From the NCBI GenBank assembly GCA_944389585.1, contig CALXMW010000004.1, forward strand, positions 1-64,000: DNA of 64,000 nt, given 5' to 3'. Positions 42,133-50,448 of the stretch are shown here, one piece after another. Each line of letters opens with the position of its first letter. Position 1 is the stretch's first letter. This stretch comes from an uncultured Kiritimatiellota bacterium (GTDB taxonomy: Bacteria; Verrucomicrobiota; Kiritimatiellia; RFP12; DVOR01). The notes beneath the pieces are model-generated. The model was not told the origin of the DNA, did not search any database, and saw only the letters and a program-made list of their open reading frames with translations. Position numbers and translations under genes: made by a program.

Positions 42133-42669
42133 ATGGAACTCAAAGGCAGCAAGACCGAGAAAAACCTGATGGACGCCTTCGCCGGCGAATCCCAGGCCCG
42201 CAACAAGTACACCTACTTCGCCTCCGTCGCCAAGAAGGAAGGCTACGTCCAGATCGCCAAGATCTTCGAGGAGACCGCCAACAACGAGAAAGAGCACGCC
42301 AAGCTCTGGTTCAAGCACCTCCAAGGCATCGGCACCACCCTCGACAACCTCAAGGCCGCCGCCGCCGGCGAAAACTATGAGTGGACCGACATGTACAAGC
42401 GCATGGCCGACGAGGCCGACGCCGAGGGCTTCCACGACATCGCCCGCCAGATGCGCGGCGTCGCCGAGGTCGAGGCCCGCCACGAGGCCCGCTACAACGC
42501 CCTCGCCAAAAACGTCGAGACCGGCGAGGTCTTCGTCCGCACCGGCAAACGCCGCTGGGAATGCCTCAACTGCGGCGCCGTCATCATCAGCGACAAGGCC
42601 CCCGAGCTGTGCCCCGTCTGCAAGCACCCCCGCGCCTACTTCGCCCTCGAGCCCGAAAACGCCTACTGA
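42133..42669 (+). CDS. rubrerythrin
   Basis: 178 residues. The N-terminal four-helix bundle has the two ExxH-type di-iron motifs ([18 protein letters not shown], and later [13 protein letters not shown]), and the C-terminus holds a rubredoxin-like iron site with [10 protein letters not shown] and CPVCKHP. Rubrerythrin reduces hydrogen peroxide in the cytoplasm of anaerobes. AAGGAG lies 6-7 nt before the ATG. Monocistronic, with its own promoter and terminator. Confidence 0.95.
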   Translation: MELKGSKTEKNLMDAFAGESQARNKYTYFASVAKKEGYVQIAKIFEETANNEKEHAKLWFKHLQGIGTTLDNLKAAAAGENYEWTDMYKRMADEADAEGFHDIARQMRGVAEVEARHEARYNALAKNVETGEVFVRTGKRRWECLNCGAVIISDKAPELCPVCKHPRAYFALEPENAY

Positions 42670-42690
42670 GACGCAAAAACGCGCGCCAAA

Positions 42691-42721
42691 GGCCCCCGGC
42701 CCCCGCCGGGGGCCCTTTTTT
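42691..42721 (+). terminator. rubrerythrin terminator
   Basis: Ten-base-pair stem GGCCCCCGGC (42691-42700) with GCCGGGGGCC (42705-42714), loop CCCC, followed by CTTTTTT. Confidence 0.9.
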
Positions 42722-42799
42722 CGCCTACCCCAAAACGCGCCATCAGGGAACGGAAGGGCGCTTCCCTCGGCGAAGCCCCGCCGCCGCACGGGCGCGCTG

Positions 42800-42808
42800 T
42801 GGTATAAT
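42800..42808 (+). promoter_or_regulatory. extended -10, leaderless start of the ABC-F gene
   Basis: TGGTATAAT, a perfect consensus, ends 9 nt before the ATG at 42818; no ribosome-binding site lies between. Confidence 0.65.
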
Positions 42809-42817
42809 GCCCGCGCT

Positions 42818-44599
42818 ATGGCACTGGTGACCCTGCATGACGTGACGGTGGGCTTCGGCAACGCGCCCGTCCTGGAAAACATCACCCTCTCGGTCGAGCC
42901 CGGGGCGCGCGCCTGCGTCACGGGCCGCAACGGCGAGGGCAAATCCACCCTCCTCAAGGTCATCGCCGGCCTCCTCGAGCCCGACTCCGGCGAGGTGCTC
43001 AAGGCCCCCGCCACCCGCGTGGCCTACCTGCCCCAAGACGTCCCCGCCGACCGCCCCGGCACGGTGCGCGAGATCCTCCTCGAGGCCCTGCACGACCCGG
43101 CGCGCGCCCACGTGGCCGACGCGCTCTGCACGCGCCTCTGCCTGCCCCCCGCGGCCGCCTTCAACGCCCTCTCCGGCGGGCTCCGCCGCCGCGTCCTGCT
43201 GGGCTGCACCCTGGCGCAGGAGCCGCACCTGCTGCTGCTGGACGAGCCGACGAACCACCTGGACATCGCCTCCATCCAATGGCTGGAGCGCTTCCTGGCC
43301 ACGGCGCCCTTCGCGTGCCTCTTCATCACGCACGACCGCGCCTTCCTCCGCGCCGTCGCCAAAAGCGTCTTCGACCTCGACCGCGGCGTCCTCTCGGGCT
43401 GGGACTGCGACTACCCCACCTTCCTGCGGCGCAAGGCCGACCTGCTGGCCGACGAGGCCGTCTACTGGGAGCGCAAGGCCAAGAAGCTCACCGAGGAGGA
43501 AGCCTGGCTCCGCCGCGGCGTCAAGGCCCGCACCTGCCGCAACGAAGGGCGCGTGGCCGCGCTCATGAAACTGCGCCGGGAGTTCGCCGAGCGCCGCGCC
43601 CAGGCGGGCCAGGCCACGCTCACCCTCGCCGCCGAGGGGCGCGCCGGCGACCTCGTCTACCGCTGCGAGGGCGTCACCTTCGGCTACGACCCCGCGCGCC
43701 CCGTCCTGCGCGACGTCTCCCTGCGCATCCTGCGCGGGGAGCGCATCGGCATCCTGGGCGGGAACGGCGCGGGCAAGTCCACCCTCCTCAACCTCATCCT
43801 CGGGCGCCTGGCCCCGCAGGCCGGCGAGCAGCGCCTCGGCACGAACGTCAGGCCGGCCTTCTTCGACCAGCTCCGCGCGGCGCTCGACCCGGAGGCCACC
43901 GTGGCGGAGAACGTCGCTGAAGGCAAGGCGTTCGTCACCGTCGGCGGTGTCCGTAAGCATCTGTACGGCTATCTCGGCGATTTCCTGTTCACCCCGCAGC
44001 GCGCCCGCACGCCCGTCAAGGCCCTCTCCGGCGGCGAACGCGCGCGCCTGCTCCTGGCGCGCCTCTTCCTCAACCCCGGCAACCTGCTGGTGATGGACGA
44101 GCCGACCAACGACCTGGACGTGGAGACGCTCGAGCTCCTCGAGGAACAGCTCGCCAACTACCAGGGCACCCTCCTCCTGGTGTCGCACGACCGCGACTTC
44201 ATCGACCACGTGGCCACCTCCGTCCTCGTCGTCGAGGACGGGCGCGTCCGCGCCTATCCCGGCGGCTACAGCGATTGGCAGGCCGCCCTGGCCCGTCAAC
44301 CCGCGCCCGTCCCGGCGCCCGCCGAAGCGGAGCCGAGGAAGACCGCGCCGTCCCGGCGCGACAATGCCGCCACGCGCCTCTCTTACAAGGAGCGGCGGTT
44401 GTTGGAGACCCTGCCGGGGGAAATCGAGGGGATGGAGGGGCGCGTCGCCGAACTCAACGCCGCCCTCGCCGCGCCGGACGCGGATTACGCCGCGCTTTCG
44501 GCGGAGCTGGCCCAGGTGCAGGCCGCGCTCGACGCGGCCGTCGAGCAGTATCTGGCGCTCGAGGAAAAGTCGGAGGCCCTCGCCGCTCAGGCCAAATAG
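42818..44599 (+). CDS. ABC-F family ATPase (Uup-like)
   Basis: 593 residues with two ABC domains and no membrane segment. Walker A motifs GRNGEGKST and GGNGAGKST, signatures LSGGLRRR and LSGGERAR, and Walker B motifs LLLLDEPTNHLD and LLVMDEPTNDLD are intact. The linker region has KARTCRNEGRVAALMKLR, close to the Uup hallmark, and a C-terminal coiled coil (about 520-590) follows. ABC-F proteins act on ribosomes or, for Uup, on branched DNA and ribosome-related processes. It starts MALVTLHDVTVGF from the ATG at 42818. The last 13 nt overlap the convergent gene at 44587. Confidence 0.9.
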   Translation: MALVTLHDVTVGFGNAPVLENITLSVEPGARACVTGRNGEGKSTLLKVIAGLLEPDSGEVLKAPATRVAYLPQDVPADRPGTVREILLEALHDPARAHVADALCTRLCLPPAAAFNALSGGLRRRVLLGCTLAQEPHLLLLDEPTNHLDIASIQWLERFLATAPFACLFITHDRAFLRAVAKSVFDLDRGVLSGWDCDYPTFLRRKADLLADEAVYWERKAKKLTEEEAWLRRGVKARTCRNEGRVAALMKLRREFAERRAQAGQATLTLAAEGRAGDLVYRCEGVTFGYDPARPVLRDVSLRILRGERIGILGGNGAGKSTLLNLILGRLAPQAGEQRLGTNVRPAFFDQLRAALDPEATVAENVAEGKAFVTVGGVRKHLYGYLGDFLFTPQRARTPVKALSGGERARLLLARLFLNPGNLLVMDEPTNDLDVETLELLEEQLANYQGTLLLVSHDRDFIDHVATSVLVVEDGRVRAYPGGYSDWQAALARQPAPVPAPAEAEPRKTAPSRRDNAATRLSYKERRLLETLPGEIEGMEGRVAELNAALAAPDADYAALSAELAQVQAALDAAVEQYLALEEKSEALAAQAK

Positions 44600-45279
44600 T
44601 GGACGAGCGAGCGCGGGAGCCAATCGGGCAGCAACGCGCCGAGGGCCCGCCAGAAACGGGGCGAGTGGTTGAACTCCAGCAGGTGGGCGGCCTCGTGGGC
44701 GAGCGTTTCCTCAAGGATCCCCGCGGGCCAATCGGCCAGACGCGGGTTCAGGCGGATCTCGCCCGAGCGCATGCACTGCCCAAGCGTCCGGTTCCTGAGG
44801 CGCGGCCAGACGGCGAGCCCCGCCGGGCGCCGCGCGAGGCGCCCCTCCCAGCCCGCCAGGATCGCCTCCGCCCGCGCCAGGAGCGCGCCGCGGCGGAAGG
44901 CCTCGACCCGCGCCGCGAGGGCCTCGGCGTCGGGTCGGCGGCGGTAGGCCAGGAAGAGCTCCCCGCCCTCGCGCCACGTGTCCTCCGCGCCGGCGAAGAG
45001 CGGGCGCACGCGCAGGATCTCGCCGAAGAGGAGCGCCTCGCCGGGCCCGGGGGGGTGGGGGAGGGGCGCGCCGGCGCCGGCCCAGGCGGCCTCGAGGGCG
45101 GCGGCGTCGGCGGGGAACTCGTGGGCGGGCAGGAAGACGCCGGCCACGCCCTTCCAGGGGACGAAGTGGAAGACGCGCCCGCGGAGCGTGCGCTCGGCCA
45201 GGGCCGCGCGCGCCTGGCGGAAGGTGCGCACGCGGAAGCCGCGGAAGGCGGGCACGGGCGATGGGATTTCCCGGAACAC
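44587..45279 (-). CDS. YgjP-like zinc metallopeptidase (DUF45)
   Basis: 230 residues from a GTG at 45279, chosen because it begins 2 nt after the stop of the upstream M3 peptidase gene; the frame runs further back only inside that gene. The zinc site HEAAH is at residues 195-199 in EETLAHEAAHLLEFNHSPRFWRAL, with the downstream His205, matching the YgjP/SprT-like group. The preceding LGQCMRSGEIRLNPRLADWP is also typical of it. The N-terminal 120 residues are poorly recognisable. Substrate unknown. Confidence 0.78.
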   Translation of the reverse strand: MFREIPSPVPAFRGFRVRTFRQARAALAERTLRGRVFHFVPWKGVAGVFLPAHEFPADAAALEAAWAGAGAPLPHPPGPGEALLFGEILRVRPLFAGAEDTWREGGELFLAYRRRPDAEALAARVEAFRRGALLARAEAILAGWEGRLARRPAGLAVWPRLRNRTLGQCMRSGEIRLNPRLADWPAGILEETLAHEAAHLLEFNHSPRFWRALGALLPDWLPRSLVHYLA

Positions 45280-45281
45280 GG

Positions 45282-47270
45282 TCAGCCCAGGAGCCCCTCC
45301 AGGCGGAGGATGGCGGCGGCGTCCGGGTCGCGCCCCATGAGGTCGCGGAAGACCTGCGCGGCGGGGGCGGAGCCGCCGAGGGCGAAGAGGGTCTCGCGGA
45401 CGCGGCGGCCGAGTTTGCGGCGCTGGGCGGCGGTGGCGCCCTGGAAGCGGGCGTAGATGTCCGCGGAGAGGGTCTCGCTCCATTTGTAGGAGTAGTAGCC
45501 CGCGGCGTACCCGCCGGAGAAGATGTGGGTGAAGGCGTTGAGGAAGCGGTCGTCCTCGTGGAGGCCGCCGGGGAGGAGGCGCCTGGCCGTGCGGCGCAGG
45601 AGGGCCAGGGGGGTGTCGCCCTTGCGGGGGAAGCCCTTGGCGTGGAGCGCCAGGTCGGTCTCGGCGAAGAGGAGCTGGCGCACGAGGGCGTTGCCGGCGC
45701 GGTAGGTGCGCTTGGCGACGACGCGCTTGGCGAGGGCCGGGGGCAGGGGCTTGCCCGTCTCGACGTGTTGGGAGAGGCCGCGCAGGAGGGCGGGCTCGTA
45801 GGGGAACTGCTCGAGGAACTGCGAGGCGATCTCCACCGCGTCCCACTCGACGTTGCTGATGCCCGAGCAGGTGGGGGAGTCGACGCGCGTGAGGGTCTCC
45901 TGGAGGGCGTGGCCGACCTCGTGGAAGAGGGTGGCGACCTCGTAGAAGCTCATGGTGGCGGGGGCCTTGCCGCGCGGGGGCTTCTGGTTGCAGCAGACGA
46001 CGGCGATGGGCAGCTGGCGGCGGGTCTCGAAGTCGCGCCCGCGGATCTCGTTCATCCAGGCGCCGCCGTTCTTGGTGCCGGGGCGGGCGTAGGGGTCGAG
46101 GTAGAGGCCGGCGATGAGGTCGCCGCCCTCGTAGAGGCGGTAGAAGCGCACGTCCTTGTGCCAGGCGTGGAGGGCGCCTTTCTGGCGCTCGGCGCGCACG
46201 CCGAAGAGCTCCTCGACGAGGGCGAAGAGACCCTCGAGCACGCGCTCCATGGGGAAGTAGCGGCGCAGTTCCTCCTCGTCGTAGCCGAAGGTCTCCTGCG
46301 AGAGGCGCTCGGCCCAGAAGGCTTTGTCCCAGGGCTGGAGCCTGCCTTTGTGGCCGTGGGCCTTGGCGAAGGCGGCCAGCGCGGCGTCCTCGGCCTGGGC
46401 GGCGGGGCGGCCGGCCCGGGCCATGGGGGCCAGGAGGTCGAGCACGGCCTGCGGGGTGCCGGCCATCTTCGCGTCGGTGGAGAGGTGGGCGTAGTCGGCG
46501 TAGCCCAGCAGCTCGGCCTCTTGGCGGCGCAGGGCCAGGATTTTGTCGATGGCGGCGGTGTTGTCGTGGGGGGCGAGGGCGCCGCGCGAGGCCCGGGCCC
46601 GCCAGAAGCGCTCGCGCACGGCGGGGCACTCGGCATGGCGCATGACCGCGTCGTAGGTGGCGAAGTCCACGCCCAGCGTCCACGGGCCCTTGCCCTGGAG
46701 GAGGTCGGCGGGGATGCCGGCGGCCTCGTCCGGCGCGACGGCCACCTTCGCCTCGCGCTCGGCGTCGAGGACGTTGTTCGAGAAGGCCATCGAGAGGCGC
46801 GCCAGCTTGCTTTGCACGGCGTTGAGCTTTTTGCGCCGGGGCGCGGGCAGGCCCACGCCCGCCTGGCGCATGGCCAGGAGCTGGCGGGCCACCACGTGGC
46901 GCTGCCAGGGCGCGAGGGCGGGGTCGTCCTTCAGCGCCATCAGCCCTTCGTAGAGGGGGCGGCTTTGGGCGGCGCGCTGGGAGAGGGCGATGATCGGCGC
47001 CTGCCACTTCTCCTCCTGCTCGCGCCAGGCGGGGCTGTTGACCACGCTCGTGAGGTGGCAGAGGGCGCCCCAGGCCTCGAAGGGCGCGCGCAGCGCCAGG
47101 GCCGGCGCCACCACGAGCCCCTGCCAGGAGACGTCCAGGCGCTTCTCCACGCCTTCGAGCGCGCGTTGCGCCGCGGGCAGGGCCGCCTCCATCGCCGCCG
47201 CGCACGCCTCGGGCGTCATCGCGTCGTACTTCGGCATCCACCCGTCGTCGAGGAAGGGATTTTTTTTCAT
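45282..47270 (-). CDS. M3-family oligopeptidase (PrlC/oligopeptidase A type)
   Basis: 662 residues, normal for the family. The zinc-binding HEVGH is at residues 450-454 in LFHEVGHALQETLTRVDSPTCSG, with the downstream glutamate in NVEWDAVEIASQF. Other family features are YEGGDLIAGLYLDPYARPGTKNGGAW and HIFSGGYAAGYYSYKWSE. It degrades short peptides, such as cleaved signal peptides, in the cytoplasm. The start at 47270 is preceded by AAAGGAG; a run of eight A follows the start codon. The -10 of its promoter overlaps the stop of the upstream nhaC-like gene. Confidence 0.92.
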   Translation of the reverse strand: MKKNPFLDDGWMPKYDAMTPEACAAAMEAALPAAQRALEGVEKRLDVSWQGLVVAPALALRAPFEAWGALCHLTSVVNSPAWREQEEKWQAPIIALSQRAAQSRPLYEGLMALKDDPALAPWQRHVVARQLLAMRQAGVGLPAPRRKKLNAVQSKLARLSMAFSNNVLDAEREAKVAVAPDEAAGIPADLLQGKGPWTLGVDFATYDAVMRHAECPAVRERFWRARASRGALAPHDNTAAIDKILALRRQEAELLGYADYAHLSTDAKMAGTPQAVLDLLAPMARAGRPAAQAEDAALAAFAKAHGHKGRLQPWDKAFWAERLSQETFGYDEEELRRYFPMERVLEGLFALVEELFGVRAERQKGALHAWHKDVRFYRLYEGGDLIAGLYLDPYARPGTKNGGAWMNEIRGRDFETRRQLPIAVVCCNQKPPRGKAPATMSFYEVATLFHEVGHALQETLTRVDSPTCSGISNVEWDAVEIASQFLEQFPYEPALLRGLSQHVETGKPLPPALAKRVVAKRTYRAGNALVRQLLFAETDLALHAKGFPRKGDTPLALLRRTARRLLPGGLHEDDRFLNAFTHIFSGGYAAGYYSYKWSETLSADIYARFQGATAAQRRKLGRRVRETLFALGGSAPAAQVFRDLMGRDPDAAAILRLEGLLG

Positions 47271-47288
47271 GCGTTCTCCTTTGCCCTT

Positions 47289-47297
47289 ATCATACCA
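47289..47297 (-). promoter_or_regulatory. promoter of the M3 peptidase gene
   Basis: Minus-strand TGGTATGAT, extended -10, overlapping the TGA stop codon of the upstream antiporter gene (47290-47292). Confidence 0.6.
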
Positions 47298-48603
47298 CAC
47301 CGCGCCCGCGGAGGAAGCCGCGCAGGAGCAGGACGAGCGGCACGGTGAGGCCCATCAGCAGGGGGTAGAAGAGCCAGGGCAGCAGCTGCGCCGGGGTGAG
47401 CGCCACCCCCAGCGCGGTGGCCCCGGCGGCGGCGTAGAGCAGCTGCGCGCCGTAGGGCAGGAGGCCCTGGCAGACGCTGGCGTAGATGTCGATGAGCGCG
47501 GCGGCGCGCGCCGGGGAGACGCCGTGGCGCTCGGCGACGGCGCGGACGACCGGCCCGGCCATGACGATGGCGACGGTGTTGTTCGCGGTCGCCACGTCCA
47601 CCGCCGAGACGAGCAGGGCGATGCCGGCCTGCGCCCCGCGGCGGCCCTTGGCGCGGCGCAGGACGTGCCCGAGGAGCCAGTCGATGCCGCCGTTCTCGCG
47701 CACCAGCCCCAGCACGCCCGCCACGACGATGGAGATGGCCGTGATGTCGTACATCCCCGCCACGCCGTCGCCCACGGCCCGGAAGGCCTCGGCCGGCGGG
47801 AGCGCCCCGGTGAGGATGCCCACGCCCAGCGAGAGGAGCGTCCCCAGCGCCAGCACGAGGACGACGTTCATCCCGCAGAGCGCCGCGGCCAGGACCGCGA
47901 CGTAGGGCAGCAGGCGCGGGAGGCTGTAGGGCAGCGCCCCGCCCACGGGCGCGCCGCCGGGGGCCAGGACGGCGAAGAGCAGCAGCGAGAGGAGCGCCGC
48001 GGGCCAGACCAGGCGGAGGTTCTCGCGGAACTTGGCGCGCATGTCGCAGCCTTGGGTGCGGGTGGCGGCGATGGTGGTGTCGGAGATGACCGAGAGGTTG
48101 TCGCCGAACATGGCCCCGCAGACGGCCGCGCCGACGCAGAGCGCGCCGGGGAGGGCGGCCTGGAGCGCGATGCCCACGGCGATGGGGGTGAAGGCGACGA
48201 TGGTGCCCACCGAGGTGCCCATGGCCGTGGAGACGAAGGCCGAGAGGGCGAAGAGCCCGGCGACGGCGGCCCAGGGCGGCAGGAGCGTGAGGCCCAGGTT
48301 GACGGTGCTCTCGACGGCGCCGGCGGCCTGCGCCGCCCCGGCGAAGGCCCCGGCCAGGAGGAAGACCAGGCACATGACCATGACGTCGACCTGCCCCATG
48401 GCGCGGGCGGTGAGGGTGAGGCGCTCGGCGAAGGGGCACGCGCGGCATTGGAGGAAGGCCACGCCCAGCGCCGCGAGGAAGGGGACGATCGCCGGCAGGG
48501 CCACGCTTTCGCGGAAGGGGATGCCCACGCCCAGGAAGAGGAGCAGGAGGAGGGCCACGGGCAGGAGCCCGGAGAGGCGCGCTTGGGCGGCGGGGGCGGG
48601 CAT
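47290..48603 (-). CDS. NhaC-family sodium/proton antiporter
   Basis: 437 residues with about eleven membrane helices. The core motifs FVSTAMGTSVGTIVAFTPIAVGIA and GAMFGDNLSVISDTTIAATRTQGCDMRAKF match NhaC. It exchanges Na+ for H+ at the inner membrane, in an organism that may also use Na+ gradients for MATE and ABC-linked uptake (inference). The ATG overlaps the parE stop by 4 nt. Confidence 0.9.
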   Translation of the reverse strand: MPAPAAQARLSGLLPVALLLLLFLGVGIPFRESVALPAIVPFLAALGVAFLQCRACPFAERLTLTARAMGQVDVMVMCLVFLLAGAFAGAAQAAGAVESTVNLGLTLLPPWAAVAGLFALSAFVSTAMGTSVGTIVAFTPIAVGIALQAALPGALCVGAAVCGAMFGDNLSVISDTTIAATRTQGCDMRAKFRENLRLVWPAALLSLLLFAVLAPGGAPVGGALPYSLPRLLPYVAVLAAALCGMNVVLVLALGTLLSLGVGILTGALPPAEAFRAVGDGVAGMYDITAISIVVAGVLGLVRENGGIDWLLGHVLRRAKGRRGAQAGIALLVSAVDVATANNTVAIVMAGPVVRAVAERHGVSPARAAALIDIYASVCQGLLPYGAQLLYAAAGATALGVALTPAQLLPWLFYPLLMGLTVPLVLLLRGFLRGRGVV

Positions 48604-50426
48604 CAGAAGTCGGTGTTGTCGACGAAGAGGTTGTCGAAGATGTAGCGGCGGCGCTCGGGGGTGTTGGAGCCCATGAGGAACTGGACGGTGTCCCAGACGC
48701 GGGTGTCGGCGTGGACGTTCACGGGGGTCAGGCGGATGCCCTCGCCGATGAAGTCCTTGAACTCCTTGGCGTTGATCTCGCCGAGGCCCTTGAAGCGGGT
48801 GATCTCGGCCTTGGGGCCGCAGGCCTTGATGGCGGCGGCGCGCTCGCCGTCGTCGTAGCAGTAGAGGCTTTGCTTGGCGTTGCGGACGCGGAAGAGGGGG
48901 GTCTCGAGGATGAAGAGGCGCCCGTCCTTGACGATGTGGTCGAAGAAGCGCAGGAAGAAGGTGATGAGCAGGTTGCGGATGTGCAGGCCGTCGACGTCGG
49001 CGTCGGTGGCGAGGATGACCTTGCCGTAGCGCAGGTTGTCGGGCGACTGCTCGATGCCGAGGCTCTTGACGAGGTCGTAGAACTCTTTGTTCTTGTAGAT
49101 GGCGTCGCGGCGGAGGTCGCAGACGTTGAGGGGCTTGCCGCGGAGCTTGAAGACGGCCTGGGTCTGGGTGTCGCGGGCGGTGCCGACGGTGCCGCCGGCG
49201 GATTTGCCCTCGACGAGGAAGATCATGGTGTCCTCGCCCTTGCCCTTGGCCTTGTCGAGGTGGCGCTTGCAGTCGATGAGCTCCTCCACGCGCACGGCGC
49301 TCTGCTTGGCGCGCTCGCGGATGGTCTTCTGGAGGTCTTTGCTGGCGGCGCGGAGCTTGGCGGTCTCGTCGATCTTGTCGAGCAGGCGCTGGGCGTCCTC
49401 GGGGTGGCGGTGGAGCTCGTCCTCGACGACCTTCTTGATCTCGGCGACGAGTGCGGCGCGGATCTCGGGGTTGCCGAGCTTGTTCTTGGTCTGGCTCTCG
49501 AAGACGGGGTCTTTGAGGCGGATGGCGACGGCGGCGATGATGCCGTCGCGCGCCACGTCGCCGTCGTAGCGCTTCTTGGCGAACTCTTGCACGCCGCGCA
49601 GGAAGCCTTCCTTGAAGGCGGTGAGGTGGGTGCCGCCGTCGTTGGTGTACTGGCCGTTGACGAAGGAGTAGTACTCCTCGCCCATGTGGTTGGTGTGGGT
49701 GAAGGCCACCTCGAGCATCTTGGAGCGGAAGTGGAAGGGGCCGTAGAGCTGGCCGCCGTCGGCCTCCGCGCCGATGAGGTCCATCAGGCCGTCCTCCGAG
49801 CGGATGGGCTCGCCGTTGAGCTCGATGGTCAGCCCCGCGTTGAGGTAGGCGTACATCCGCAGGCGGCGCACGACGTGCTCCTCGCGGAAGGTGAACTTCG
49901 GGAAGATCTGCGCGTCGGGCAGGAAGGCCATGAAGGTGCCGTTGCGCTCCTTCGTCTCGCCCTCCGTGCGCCCCAGCAGCTTGCCGCGCGCGAAGGAGGC
50001 CTCCACGAAGCGCCCCTCGCGCGTCGCGCGCACCGTGAAGCGTTCCGAGAGGGCGTTCACCGCCTTCGTGCCCACGCCGTTCATGCCCACGGAGAATTGG
50101 AAGACGTCGTCGTTGTACTTCCCGCCCGTGTTCATCTCGCTCACGCAGGCGACGACCTTCTCCAGCGGGATGCCGCGCCCGTAGTCGCGCACCGAGACCT
50201 CGCCCGTCGCGTAGTCCAGGCGCACCACGATGCGCTTGCCGTGGCCCATGATGAACTCGTCGATGGCGTTGTCCAGCACCTCCTTCAGGAGGATGTAGAC
50301 GCCGTCCTCATACTGCGCGCCGTCGCCCTTGCGCCCGATGTACATCCCCGTGCGCAGGCGGATGTGCTCCATCGGGTCGAGCGTCTTGATGCTGTCGGCG
50401 GTGTATTCGGCGGGGTTCTTGGCCAT
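48603..50426 (-). CDS. parE: type IIA topoisomerase B subunit (ParE-type topoisomerase IV)
   Basis: 607 residues. The GHKL ATPase has DNAIDEF (52-58), DYGRGIPLE (81-89) and NGVGTKAVNAL; the transducer loop QTKNKLG is at 312-318; the Toprim domain has EGKSAGG (406-412) and TDADVDG (474-480). It resembles the Bacteroidetes ParE type (TQAVFKLRGKPLN, LRYGKVILATDADVDG). The usual EGDSAxG has lysine in place of aspartate. Its partner parC is not adjacent; downstream is the antiporter gene, overlapping by 4 nt. Confidence 0.88.
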   Translation of the reverse strand: MAKNPAEYTADSIKTLDPMEHIRLRTGMYIGRKGDGAQYEDGVYILLKEVLDNAIDEFIMGHGKRIVVRLDYATGEVSVRDYGRGIPLEKVVACVSEMNTGGKYNDDVFQFSVGMNGVGTKAVNALSERFTVRATREGRFVEASFARGKLLGRTEGETKERNGTFMAFLPDAQIFPKFTFREEHVVRRLRMYAYLNAGLTIELNGEPIRSEDGLMDLIGAEADGGQLYGPFHFRSKMLEVAFTHTNHMGEEYYSFVNGQYTNDGGTHLTAFKEGFLRGVQEFAKKRYDGDVARDGIIAAVAIRLKDPVFESQTKNKLGNPEIRAALVAEIKKVVEDELHRHPEDAQRLLDKIDETAKLRAASKDLQKTIRERAKQSAVRVEELIDCKRHLDKAKGKGEDTMIFLVEGKSAGGTVGTARDTQTQAVFKLRGKPLNVCDLRRDAIYKNKEFYDLVKSLGIEQSPDNLRYGKVILATDADVDGLHIRNLLITFFLRFFDHIVKDGRLFILETPLFRVRNAKQSLYCYDDGERAAAIKACGPKAEITRFKGLGEINAKEFKDFIGEGIRLTPVNVHADTRVWDTVQFLMGSNTPERRRYIFDNLFVDNTDF

Positions 50427-50448
50427 GGCGGGCTTCCGTTGGGCGGGG

